A stretch of DNA of 64,000 nt from positions 8,065,001 to 8,129,000 of the forward strand of contig OX419755.1 of assembly GCA_948567375.1 (NCBI GenBank), in the 5' to 3' direction. Of the stretch, positions 9,928 through 20,479 are shown piece by piece; position 1 is the first letter of the stretch, and each line of letters opens with the position of its first letter. The stretch comes from Lunularia cruciata (lineage: Eukaryota; Streptophyta; Marchantiopsida; Lunulariales; Lunulariaceae). The position numbers and the translations under genes are program-made. Under the pieces are notes generated by a model. That model worked only from the letters and a program-made list of their open reading frames with translations. It did no database searches and was not told the DNA's origin.

Positions 9928-11808
9928 AATAATTAAAATTATGACGGCTTGGTGAGGTTTTCTCAGTTGCATTTCATCATCTGCAGGTCCTCGACTCGTG
10001 ACAACGACTTGATGATAGCAAGGAAAATGACAACAATGAGTTTGGACCAGATTAGCTATTGTAATAATGAGCTGAATCCATAGCTAGTCTGGATAGTTCA
10101 TACTGAACATAGTATACTGATAGTTGACACCATGGTAGAAGAAACCACCTCCGGGAAGTTTACAATTTCTGAAACTTGGCAAACTGAAGTCCGTTTTGTA
10201 CTGGATCGATGACATATTGCATAAGTTGAACTGATTACTAAAGAAGTGAGAAGAATTCTGGAGATGAGTACACGTACTAAGAAGGCTGGCTAAAATCAGC
10301 AACTTACCTACACACAAGCCAATAGAACAAGCTGCTGAGGATAGCTCATGGAAACGTCCCAGTGATTTGACTCCAAACGCAAATCTCTTCTCGACTGTCA
10401 CCCGCACTCACATTTCCGAAATTCTTTCAGCAGTCAATTCCGCTGACAACCACAAAATTCCATATCCGAGTCAACGGGAGTCAGATTTGAGGATCAGATA
10501 GAAGTAGCTATTCTGCATCTTAAAGCTTATTCAACTATCATCGCGTGAGAACGATTGACTCTCAGGCACAGGTCTGGCATGGCTCTTGTTTCTAGTTGTT
10601 CAGAATTACCATGTGCTGTCCCTGTTTTTCAATGCAGAACAGCGTTCAGAGATCGCTGACCGCAAAGAGTCAAGAATCAAAAACATAAACGAATCTCATA
10701 TGCTGGTTGTTGGGCTGTGTTTTGAGCAGTTGAGTGGAAGTTGAATCTCCTGAAACGATAGAGCAGGGGTATGGAAGACATAGAATAGCATGGCAAGATC
10801 AGACCATAAGAGTATAAATCACAGCTTGATCTCAATAAGATCAAGCCTCAGTATCCAGAAGTTTCACCACCAACACAACTCTATATCAGTTCAGAAAAGC
10901 GTGCAGAAACTGGTCATTCACAGTCAAAACATTTCAGAGAAACCTTATCTGCAGATTTGTAAACCTGTCTTTCGAGCAGCTGAGTAAAATTACAAGTATT
11001 TGAAGAGAACAGTGCTGCTGAAAGAGGTGTGAGCGCCAGAGAATTGAAGGTGAGGTTAGGCTACAAGAGGAGAGAACAGAACTTTAAATTACTAGAGGCT
11101 TACGGATTTTCTCAGTAAGCAGATCATTGTTTACCTTCTTGGACGTTTATACAGAAGTATTAACAGTTGCGTTGGTATAATCAGTACAGTTCCAACGTGC
11201 TGCGAACAACTTTGTATATTTACACGTCTACAGCTTGAGATGGCTGACCCAACGGTGTTTACCCACGATCCCCCACCGCCATGGCTAATGGCATCCGTTG
11301 GTTCCCCAGTCGACCGTGAAGATGATGATGGTTAGGAACATCACGGTTGAAACCGTTGAATTATGACAGGTCGCCTTACCACTCAGCAAGAGAACAGAAT
11401 TTATTTCCACAGTATACTTTGCATGCGTGGGTGTGAAGCTTCGGGGGTTGGCTTCAAATTAAAAACCCTTTGTCAAAGCGAGCCTGTACAGATTTATAGT
11501 TAGCCTAGCTCCATCCTCACTGGATTAGCAATTGCAGATCAGAGTGATGATAAGGAACATAGATTCTGATAGTTGGGTGGACATACTCCTGGCCTATAGG
11601 TTCTCTGCACAGTTCCCTCGTTTTAGATATACACGATTCATTACTGAAGTCACATGACGTACTCCCTCGTATGTTGAACCTCCAGTTTCAATATGCATAC
11701 TATGGGCACAAGTCGACTGACAGTTGTTGTGCATATGTACTGGTCACCAGTACACAACACTTGTTATAGAGACCGCAATATTCGCATCCGCTTGGCCACC
11801 TCTGTATT
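9928..11808. other. Segment without a supported gene (left)
   Basis: Two ORFs are open in both duplicates. One is on the minus strand at 10407-10084, starts only with GTG, and carries a good splice-donor-like AG|GTAAGT in minus orientation near 10305. The other, on the plus strand at 10790-10987, is 65 codons, polar and Ser/His/Gln-rich. Differences between copies in the minus ORF are mostly amino-acid-changing, which argues against constraint. I do not call either a gene. Confidence 0.4.
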
Positions 11809-11816
11809 TATAAATA
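11809..11816 (+). promoter_or_regulatory. TATA box upstream of 46-codon ORF (left)
   Basis: TATAAATA lies about 133 bp upstream of the ATG at 11942, a normal plant promoter spacing. It is conserved at 60999-61006 in the right copy. Confidence 0.45.
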
Positions 11817-11941
11817 AAAGACCGGATGTTTGAGTAATTGCATCTGTAGAATTGAGATATTAAAATTCGCCTTTGGAAGGGCTGTCCTGTCTATCCTAGT
11901 TATACTTTTTCTGCATCGATTAGGAGCGTTAGGAGCGAACT

Positions 11942-12082
11942 ATGATGAACGCCCATTTCTATTCGTTGTTGGTTGTTTTCCTCTGCTCCTTGATCGGTAA
12001 TCTTCCTGTAGTGCCAGTAATCACTCTCGATTTGCATGCTCTGCTCCGGTGTTCTAGTGATTCACGCTTTGGAGGACCTTGA
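11942..12082 (+). CDS. Small ORF with signal-peptide-like N-terminus (left)
   Basis: It is a 46-codon ORF with tandem ATGs, too short for many gene finders. The product begins MMNAHFYSLLVVFLCSLIG: a short polar start, a hydrophobic core of about 12 residues (YSLLVVFLCSLI), then a small residue, as in secretory signal peptides. The rest is short and has no known motif. The right copy (61133-61273) is open with the same length and about five changes. A TATA box lies 133 bp upstream. A GTAATC at the end of the hydrophobic stretch could be a splice donor, so this may be only the first exon of a secreted-protein gene. I cannot identify the later exons. Confidence 0.35.
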   Translation: MMNAHFYSLLVVFLCSLIGNLPVVPVITLDLHALLRCSSDSRFGGP

Positions 12083-12681
12083 ATTGTTCATATGTATAAG
12101 CAGCATTTAGCTTTGGGTTTCTAATGGCTGCCGCACGGATTCAGTTGTCCTGTGAACAAGTAAAGCACAATCTGGCGAAATAGTATCCTTGTCGAACACA
12201 TATACTAAGTTTCCACCAGGACATGACCATCTATCTCAAATTTCTCCAGTATTATGTAGTTAATCTTTTCTGTGTAGTCTCAAAATTGTCGCCAACATGC
12301 AGGATTTGGCATTGACTGACAGAAAAATACAAGAAAATTGGATGCAGGAGTGAAACTGCAAGAGTTAAAGCAGGTGAAGGTAATTCGTGCCATCCGACCA
12401 GGCAATTTCAGTTCGATTTGCTTCCTAGAGAAATATATACCAAGCGTCAAAACTGCGAGAGCACTTGCACGTTGGTATTGCCACTCCTGAGAGGTCTGCT
12501 TGATATTCTGACTCTGGCTCTCGCTCGGCCATTGCAATTTTTCAGACAAGTGTTGGTCGATCTCAGACTTTGGAGCTGCAAAGCAGTGCAGTGAGTTTAT
12601 CATTCATGCATTTTACAACTTTGCCCGCTGCTGCCCTTGCTGCACACAAACATGTTGACCCAACACCAGGGTGAGCAGCAG
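12083..12681. other. Downstream flank of the small ORF (left)
   Basis: It matches 61274-61857. The right copy holds a 120-codon plus-strand ORF (61488-61850) that is broken here by insertions and frameshifts between 12310 and 12380. A pyrimidine-rich CTGTGTAG near 12278 could be a splice acceptor. No recognised domain. Confidence 0.3.
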
Positions 12682-13808
12682 CATATAACGGCATATAACA
12701 ATGAGAAGAACTGTTCCTCTCATCAGTTGGATTGCTGGTTTAGAAGGAAACACACTAATCACTGCCTTCGAAGATCTTTTCCGACTTAGTTCAAATAGAA
12801 TACTCTTCGACGAACCAGTCTTGGAAAATAAAAAACGAGGAATTGCACTTCACTGCTTGAAGTGCAATTCCTCGGAGGAATTGCAATGCAACCGGAGGAA
12901 TAAAATTGACCACCTTATGGTGTTTCGCCCAGACTTTCCATCGGAAGTACATTGTTGAATAAAAACGGAGATTTGACATAACAAGACTTAGTGGTGATCT
13001 TCAAAAATATTTTGAAAGTCTGAGAAATCAGAGCAACTCCCTGGAATCCTATACGTGTTACGTTTAAGCTGGAGTCAGTAAAGATGTAAAAGAAAGGATA
13101 AGAAATAAAAAACTAATTGAATAGACATCGAATGATCTCTCCCATATTATGCTATGCAAAGATGCACAAACCTTGGGAAAATATCTGCTAGCTTGAGCTA
13201 GGATTTTGTGAAGTATTTATATCTAAATCTCCTTCTAATAATGTCTCTGGAAGAGATCTATAAACAAGGCAGGTTATTCTCTCATTTTATTCCCTTAATC
13301 TCCGCTTTTCCACAAGGAAACAAAGGTACTCTGAAGGACTCTGAAGGTGTGCTCAGTGGGGAGCGTTGCTTTTTTGGTGTACCGCTAAGGAAGACATCTT
13401 TCTGCTGTTTCCCCGGGACCTCTTACTCTCGGTAGCGTTTTACCGGGGTTGGCTCCTCTGGCAGTTCGAAACTCTAGGCCTTTTGCTGATTTCCCGTGCG
13501 TTACATTAGTGCTTTTGCAGGGGCCTTTCCTCCCGCTTATGGAACTCCCCGGGTTTTGTCTGGTATTTCGGTGTCTCCACCTCTTGTTCTGAGGTGGGTA
13601 TAAAATCGTTCGTGAGCCTCGTCTCTCGTTCAACTTATAAAAGAAGTTATTGGAATTATTGGACTCCAAAAACCTGTCCTAGTGATAGTCGCACAACTGG
13701 GTTGGATGAGGTGACTCGTGATCAGGTTCGATTGTCGTCCATAGGCGTCGGAAGAACCAGAGACTGCCCTCCATATCGAGGCAAATGGCTGAGTGACATC
13801 TGAGGTTT
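12682..13808 (+). repeat. Repeat G, copy Ga (unclassified, LTR-like)
   Basis: It is homologous to 15306-15789 (same strand) and to 63735-62495 (opposite strand). Features shared with the 62.5-63.7 kb copy include a GGGTATAAAAT promoter-like box (about 13594) and a following ACTTATAAAAGAAG stretch. ORFs here (for example 13208-13435 and 13594-13803) are not kept in the other copies. The TATA-like box in a repeat of this size suggests an LTR, but no ends, primer site or TSD could be defined. It joins the low-repeat segment directly at 12682, which is also the end of the duplication. Confidence 0.55.
12837..12873. repeat. Perfect 16-bp hairpin unique to Ga
   Basis: Arms 12837-12852 and 12858-12873 are exact reverse complements with a 5-nt loop. 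The other G copies carry only the first arm, so the second arm arose locally. Confidence 0.75.
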
Positions 13809-14214
13809 ATTCGACCTTGTGGATGAAATGACTTACTCATTCTGTAACGCACTTACAATTCCCTAACTTCTCCTTGCACCTGCAGGACATAGATACAAGG
13901 CTTCCTCTTCAGGTATCAATAACATGTCCATGAGTGCAGGAAACTGTCGAAGATGAGTTCCAATATTTATTACTGCTTTCATGTCTATTTTGGTGGTGTC
14001 GAGAACCTCTCTCCAATGTGTAGTAGCGAGCACTGTCGAATCGCACTATAAGCTCTATGGAAAGAGGGAGAGGATAAATATTGGTGGCCTGCAGTACGGA
14101 TTCAACTCCTCAACGAAGAAGAGTCCTAGTCTGATCTGAAAACGATCAGTCGTTGGAACGGGCTCTTGGATGGTCTGCTGACCTGCTGATCAACACCGAG
14201 ATCTTAAAAAATGA
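13809..14214. other. Spacer between Ga and Gb, no gene seen
   Basis: There is no ORF of note and no match elsewhere in the window. A CTTGCACCTGCAG near 13873 resembles a splice acceptor, but nothing coding follows. Confidence 0.35.
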
Positions 14215-14480
14215 TACTTGACCAGATAGGTGGCGGCACCCGCTGGATTTGGCGGTATTCAGCCTAAGAAATAATTGTTGACAGGATTTATTTTGCTGAG
14301 TTTGGAGAGAGAAGCTCTTCTAATGTGCCATTGGCTGACTCCTTTCTCCTATTCTTTCGGACGGAATGGATAGATGTACAAAAAGCAAGGATAAGGAATG
14401 AAAAGATTACGTTGGTCATGAACGAGACTCACAGTGCACCTGGGACAAACAGTGCACTCTACAATGGTTTATAAAATGGC

Positions 14481-15297
14481 TAGGGAAACGTTTGTTTGTT
14501 TCTCGTTTTAAAATAGGACTTCTTAAAACGTTTTAAAACGCGTTTTAAAAGACCACGATTTTTTTTTAAATGGTTTTTTTATATTGTACGGAGAACATCA
14601 GAGTTCATCAGGGCCAAAAGAATGATATACAATGACTCGGGTATATAAAAAGGATGATTGAAGCCGGTTCATACCATTATCAAGATATCCAATTCGCACA
14701 AGGCTTCTTCAAGCAAATTGCAGGATGTATTTTCGGATTATTTGACCTAGATGAAACAACTCAGCTGCAGTGCAAACATTTAATACACATTGATTTGAAC
14801 ACCACGTCTTCAAACTCCTGATCGAAATGCTCTTGGTCAGCCCCTCGCTTTACACCTTAGCCAGTGACATTCATATTTGATAAAACAAAGAACAATCAAC
14901 TTGTGGAGCAAGTACCCTTGTCAGACAAAGTCACACAGACCCTGGAAACCCTAAACTTCTTTGTCTGCTCGAATAATGGGACTACACAGGTGTGGAGCAA
15001 GTACCCTTGTCAGACAAAGTCACACAGACCCTGGAAACCCTAAACTTCTTTGTCTGCTCGAATAATGGGACTACACAGGTGTGGAGCAAGTACCCTTGTC
15101 AGACAAAGTCACACAGACCCTGGAAACCCTAAACTTCTTTGTCTGCTCGAATAATGGGACTACACAGGTGACAGACTCGCGTGCACCAAGAAAAGAACGA
15201 AAAGAACGTTTTGTAAAATAATTTAAAATAATTTAAAACAATTTAAAACATTTAAAAACGTTCTATTAGCCGCAGTAGTAAAATGAACGTTTCAATA
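14481..15297 (+). mobile_element. Non-autonomous hAT-like element with 8-bp target duplication
   Basis: The 817-bp insertion is flanked by perfect 8-bp duplications AAAATGGC (14473-14480 and 15298-15305). It begins TAGGGAAACGTTTG and ends AACGTTTCAATA, an imperfect terminal inverted repeat of the TAGGG...CCCTA type known for hAT elements. The empty site is visible in Gc near 63735-63745. There is no transposase ORF. Its interior holds a perfect 89-bp triplication and A/T-rich AAAACGTTTTAAAACG-like palindromes near both ends. Confidence 0.8.
14902..15168. repeat. Three identical 89-bp tandem repeats
   Basis: Units 14902-14990, 14991-15079 and 15080-15168 appear identical base for base. Each begins TGTGGAGCAAG and ends ACTACACAGG. 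They lie inside the hAT-like element. The identity suggests very recent amplification or an assembly effect. Confidence 0.9.
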
Positions 15298-15789
15298 AAA
15301 ATGGCATATAATAATGAGAAGAACGGTTCCTCTCATCAGTTGGATTGCTGGTTTAGAAGGAAACACACTAATCACTGCCTTCGAAGTTATTTTCCGACTT
15401 AGTTGGAATGGAATACCCTTCGACCAACCAGTGTTAGAAAGTAAAAAATGAGGAATTGCACTTCACTGCTTGTTGCTATGCCGGAGAAATTAAATTGACC
15501 ACCTTATGGTGTTTCTCCCAGACTTTCTATCGGAAGTACATTGTTGATTAAAAACGGAGATTTTACAAAACAAGACTTAGTGGTGATCTTCAAAAATACT
15601 TTGAAAGTCCGAGAAATCAGAGCAACTCTCTGGAATCCTTTACGTGTTACGTTTTAGCTGGAGTCTGTAAAGATGTAAAAGAAAGGATAAGAAATTTAAA
15701 AACTAGAATGCTCTCTCCCATATTATGGTATGCAAAGATGCACAAACCTTGGGAACAAATCTGCTAGCTTGAGCTGGAATTTTGTGAAA

Positions 15790-17340
15790 TGGTGATTGAA
15801 ATTTCTTGCGTACAATGGCAACTAGGAATATTAGCTTGTGATACTCTATCAACAGTCTCTTTCATGCTAATGTCATTATTTTGGATGCCTATAGGAAATC
15901 TGAAATATTCAGTTTATCTCTAGGTAAAGCTTTGGTTAAATTATCAACGACTTGCTCATGTGTAAAAATACACGAGATCTATTTCTCCGGCCAATACCTT
16001 CTCTCTAATGAAATGATAATGGACCTCCGTATGTTTGGGCCTGGCATGAAGTATTGGATTATTAGCATGTTTAATACTCCTGTTGTAATAAGATTATAAG
16101 AGGATAAAATGCATATCGTATATCTTGAAAATGTTTAAAACCAAATTAATTCACACATAATATGAGTGGCACCCCTATATCCTGCTTCTATTGATGATAA
16201 AGCAGCAGTAGATTGCTTCTTTGGTGACCAACTAAGTGCAGAACTTCCAAGGTTAAAAACATAACCTGATGCTGATCTTAGATCTTCTCCACTTCTGCAG
16301 AGTCCACATCAGGAAAACCTTGCAAAACGGGTAATCCACCAGAAAAATAGTGAAGATCAAACTGGATGATAAACTTCACATAACGCAAATCTTTTTTGAC
16401 CCGGTCAAGATATGACTTCCTTGGTACTTGTACAAATCGACTCACTAGTCCAACAACGTAGCTTAGATCTGACCTAGTAAGAGTAAAATTAAATCAGACT
16501 TCAAACGATCCGATCCACATGTATACATTTGGATCAGCCAACTACTCACCATCTTCTGCACTTAACTTAAATGAAGTTGGCAGAGGAGTAAACATAGGCT
16601 TACATCCCATCCAAATTTCTCCACACTTCTCCATGTTGGGAGAATATTGATGTTGAATTAACCAAAGTTCATTACAGTCTTGAACAAACTCAATACCCAA
16701 GAAGTATTTGAGTTCCCCCAAGTCCTTCATGAGTAACTCTCCCTTCAACTAATCTTGTATTTGGTGAATTAGATCTTGAAAGTTACTGATGATAATCATA
16801 TCATCAACAGATGAGTAATTGAACCATATTATAACCAGCTTGTTGTCTGTACATCAAAGAATCTGAACTGCACATTCTATATCCAAATGTATAAAGGATA
16901 TGAGTTTATCTTGGCATCCCAAGCTCATGGAGCTTGCTTAAGTCCATAGAGAGACCTTTTCAATAAACAAACTTTCTTTGGATATCTTTGATCTCTGTAT
17001 CCAGATGGTTGGATCATGTAGACCTCCCCTCTAAATCTCCGTTGAGAAATATTTTTTTAAAGTCTATTTGACCAAGCCTCCACTTATTTAAAATGGCCAA
17101 TGCTAAGAGAGTGAGAATACATGCCAACAGGGTTGAATGTCTCATCGAAACCAATTCCATATTGATGTGACAGCCCTTTGCCACAAGTACTACTCACTAA
17201 ATCATCAGAATTTCTCTTAATCTTAAAAGTCCACATGCAGGTAAATTGACCAACTTCCATGTTTTCTGGTGATGTAGTGATGAACTTCAACTTCCATGGC
17301 TTGCACCAAATATGCATGATGCATCACTTTCTCAAGATAA
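15790..17340 (-). pseudogene. Ty1/copia pol remnant, reversed
   Basis: On the minus strand, from 17320 downward: a WTFKIKRNSDDLVS segment (about 17230), [33 protein letters not shown] (about 16930), VDDMIIISN (about 16790), MKDLGELKYFLGIEF (16730-16680), TPLPTSFKLSAEDGE, and RNase H remnants to the terminus TGTTGATAGAG at 15854. It is the same family as 7240-8789 and 56385-57844, but an independent copy lying against repeat G. The RT core around GELKYFLGIEF is better preserved than in the other two copies. Stops and frameshifts are frequent. Confidence 0.85.
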
Positions 17341-17989
17341 TTTGGTCTTTCTCAAACGGCCACTTCCCCTTGAAGAGCCTCTTTTATCCAAAGATTAGTC
17401 CTCTCTAAAATTTTATTTCATCCCAAAGGTCAGTTTTCAACCCAAAGTTCATTTCACCCTTACATTGTCAATGACTATGTACATCCCTTCCTAAAAGGTG
17501 TACCCCCAAAAAAATCCAAAATTTACTGTCTACTAGGAATTTCTATTCCAAGGTACTTCCAATGCTACATCATTCCCGAACCTTTCCTCACATTGCTTCA
17601 CCCATTTGGAATGTCAAGGGTAAATTCATTGATAGATTGTGAATTTCCTAAGTAAGGACTCAAACACACACTACTATTGCAAAATTCCTCACCTCTACTT
17701 GGCCAAGCATACAACCAAAGGTGTAAGTGCAAACAATTCAGCACAAATACTAGAGAGATCCTCAAGCTCAATATTTTGATTATGAAAGAAGTGAACAAAT
17801 CTTCTTTGAAACTCAACCCATGTATACAATTTCCTACTTCTCAATGAAGATAATCAGCAACTAAGGGGGGTTGTTAGTCTTTGAATTACATCTACATCAC
17901 TCATTGCTAATCCTACCCTATCTTATCCTTATGTGAAATTAAGAATTGTCTGCACATCAACAGCTAGTTCTGCCACTCAACTTATTTTA
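17341..17989. other. No recognised gene
   Basis: The minus strand may hold decayed copia sequence upstream of RT, but no motif is clear enough to name. A 72-codon minus ORF (17816-17598) is hydrophobic and has no family I know. Confidence 0.3.
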
Positions 17990-20030
17990 ACATGGGCTAC
18001 AAGTTCTTAGGCCCAAAAATTATTCCTAAGTTGGGTTTGGTGGTATGCTTCTTGTTCTCTTTGAATTCTCCCCGCCTTCTACTTCTTTGTTCTCTCCTAT
18101 TGCACCTCCTTCTTCAAGGCTGCTCCTTCTTCCCTGAGCTTGGCTGCCCCCTATCCCAATTTGTTACTGCATTTTCCCATCTCCAAGTGTTAGGCACAAA
18201 CTTCTGCCAATTTGTCTCATGTCTCAGTCATATCTTGTACAACCCCTTGCACCAATTGATGGAGGTGACTAAGGGGGATAACATAACTGGTAATCTTTCC
18301 ATGACATGCGTTGTATATAGGAAGGAGGTGGTCCATTAGTTTTAGCATTGGACTTACTATGTGCACAACTAATTTGGAGAGTAGCACCATGATGACCAAT
18401 AAAGCTTCCCTTTTGCTCGAGATAGTGTAATTCCATTAGCTAGATAGATTATCTAGAGATGGAAATTGGTTTAGAAATATCTTGGGGATGTTATATATGA
18501 TGTTCTAAGTAGTTTGGATAGAGGTGCTACCAAACAGCTACTTCCACTAATAGGGCAGAGGTCAAACACACCATGGAAACTTCAAAGCCAATTTTGGAGG
18601 CCTAAACATATGAATTAGGCTCCAAAAATTGAAAGATCCCCCTTCCTTTGGAATTAAAGCTACTACCTTCTCCACCTTTCATTCATTTTATCTAGAGCTT
18701 TCCAACAGTAACTTACCATGTCGTTTTGAGCTTGCTAACATGTCACCAATCCATGTATCCAAGTGTGTAGCTCTTGAGTGGTTCCTCTTTTCCATATCAT
18801 AAAGACAAGTTACTCCTTTGGGGCATCAAAGTATTGAGGGAGGAAGCCTTGCATTTCTCTTGTGTTTCTTCTTTTGTGTTTTTCTTGAAGTTTCTTGTGT
18901 CCTCAGAACGTTATAGCTAGCCTCTTACGCTATTCTAAATGCTATTGAAGGTCCACTCTACTCCTTGTTGGTTTCAACAAAAAAAGGTGGAGTCTCCTTG
19001 CTTATGTTCTCCTCTTGTCATTGTATGGACTTTGGTCTTGGACAATTCTATGTCCTAAAGACATACTTTGGTTGAGCCCTTCTTTTGGTTGAAGTTCACC
19101 TACAACCCTGAAGTTCTCCCTTGGCATGATAGGAGCCTGCATCTTTTGCCACTCCTTCAACTTTGAGCACTCTTTCCTTTTTCACCTCTACTTCTCCTAC
19201 AAGTGGAAACAAGGGGGATCTTGTTATCCATGTGCTCTTTGCTACATTCTTCTTGGGGCTTGAAGCCCAACTTTTCATCATATCTTTCATTAGACAAGTA
19301 CTTTTTCTTTTGCTAGAAGATCATCCTTCATCCTTGGAGGAGTCTAGGCCAAAGTCAATCATAATTCTCCACCTTAGTCCTGTTTTACTTCCTTGCCAGA
19401 TAAGATGATAATTCAAGTGAACAACTACTTGTTGTTGGTGGGTTTGTGTTCTAGTTTTTGTCCAGCTTTTGTCTTTGTCTACAAGGGTCCTCCTTGTCCT
19501 TTTTTTGGCCACCGTCTTTGGCCTAGAAGGTGTTGCATGTCTCTTCTTTTCCCTGACTGGGGGCTTTCCTACCACTTCCTCCTACCTTTCTTATCAAGGC
19601 ATTTGGGTGGGGGGCAAGGGGGCGGGGATTTTTTGGCCCCAACACTTTCCGCCAATGTTCTTGTGTCTAAGAGATGAGGTTACCTCTTAGGGTCTCCATC
19701 CCTACATCCCAATTATCCTTTATCTTATGTAGCATTGCATGATCACCCAACTCTCAATCCCATAACCAGAATTCCATCTTCTTGCTACAAAGCAACTTCT
19801 ATCCATAATGAAGTGCACACTTAACCAATCTTAGGGACTTGATTATGAATTTGGATGATCTAGACTTAGATACTTGAATGATTGCTAATTCATTTCCTTT
19901 CATTCCTTTCAATCCTTCTCACATAGCTGCCTTCATTTTCAATTTGAATTCCTAAGTTGTACAATTTCTCACCAAGGGTGAGGAAATCCTAACTGATCTT
20001 GCTCTAGTTAACTCTACAACAAATGAAAAG
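17990..20030 (-). pseudogene. Degenerate minus-strand ORF of unknown family
   Basis: Read from 20030 down, the minus strand gives protein-like sequence through several frame changes. It has a basic N-terminal part, a Lys/Arg-rich stretch (REKKRHATPSRPKTVAKKRTRR, within 19575-19321), MKDMMKSWASSPKKN (19290), SRKTQKKKHKRN (about 18870) and a helical end (LMDHLLPIYNACHGK, LHQLVQGVV, 18399-18217). Layout and composition resemble the basic and coiled-coil parts of the B-type ORF, but no block aligns clearly. Plus-strand ORFs in this interval are antisense shadows. Function unknown. Confidence 0.3.
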
Positions 20031-20159
20031 GATCTAAGACCAATGTAGATATTTAAGGTGATGGCTCAACCATTACAAAATTTGGTAGGTGGGCCATGTG
20101 GTGAGCAATTGCATCTCACACATATGGGTGGTAAATATAATTAAACAATCATCATGCCA

Positions 20160-20479
20160 TTGGCATCACATTTAAGTTCTCAATATTCTTACTGACTCAC
20201 TAACTTCTAGGCCAAGGAATCTAAGGCCAAATGATCTTCTGGCCAAAGGCCTCCTTTTAGGACAAAGGTCTTTTTGGGCAAAGGGTTTTCTCAACAATAG
20301 TATCTCTAATTGAAGACCTTCTTTGTTGAAGAGCCATGACTTGGGCTCTTCATTCAGATCCATTATTGGTGGTCTTTTCATGGCATATTCCTTCCACATC
20401 CCTTGAAGTTGTGGTTTCCATTGAGGTGGAAGCAAAAAAAAAGAATAAGCTTGCTTTCTTCCTTTCTGACGAGCTATTT
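20160..20479. other. A/G-rich stretch without gene
   Basis: It contains several short repeats around GGCCAAAGG / CCTTTGGCC at 20210-20290. No conserved ORF. Confidence 0.3.

Larger units (their letters stand above)
1..12682. repeat. Left copy of large direct segmental duplication
   Basis: Read side by side, 1-3110 follows 20701-24364 (apart from a solo LTR at 21009-21700 present only on the right), and 3440-12682 follows 51919-61858. Order and orientation are kept across different repeat types: coiled-coil ORF, gypsy, LINE-like, copia and low-repeat segment. This is therefore a block duplication, not independent insertions. The left copy lacks the equivalent of 24365-51918. It starts before the window, so its left limit is unknown. 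Confidence 0.85.
14215..15789 (+). repeat. Repeat G, copy Gb, interrupted by hAT-like element
   Basis: 14215-14480 and 15306-15789 are contiguous in the inverted copy Gc (63990-63250 on the minus strand). Here they are separated by the hAT-like insertion. Gb stops at 15789, where the reversed copia begins. Confidence 0.65.

Noticed and set aside
10084-10407. 107-codon minus-strand ORF open in both duplicates (right 59277-59600)
   Set aside because: It has no ATG start. Nine or so amino-acid changes with few silent ones argue against constraint, and no motif is present.
14940-15140. AAACCCTAAA as plant telomere-type repeat
   Set aside because: It occurs once per 89-bp unit and is not in a tandem telomeric array; coincidence.
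19393-19690. Plus-strand ORFs with hydrophobic, Cys-rich products
   Set aside because: They are antisense to a Lys/Arg-rich minus-strand frame; low-complexity shadows.
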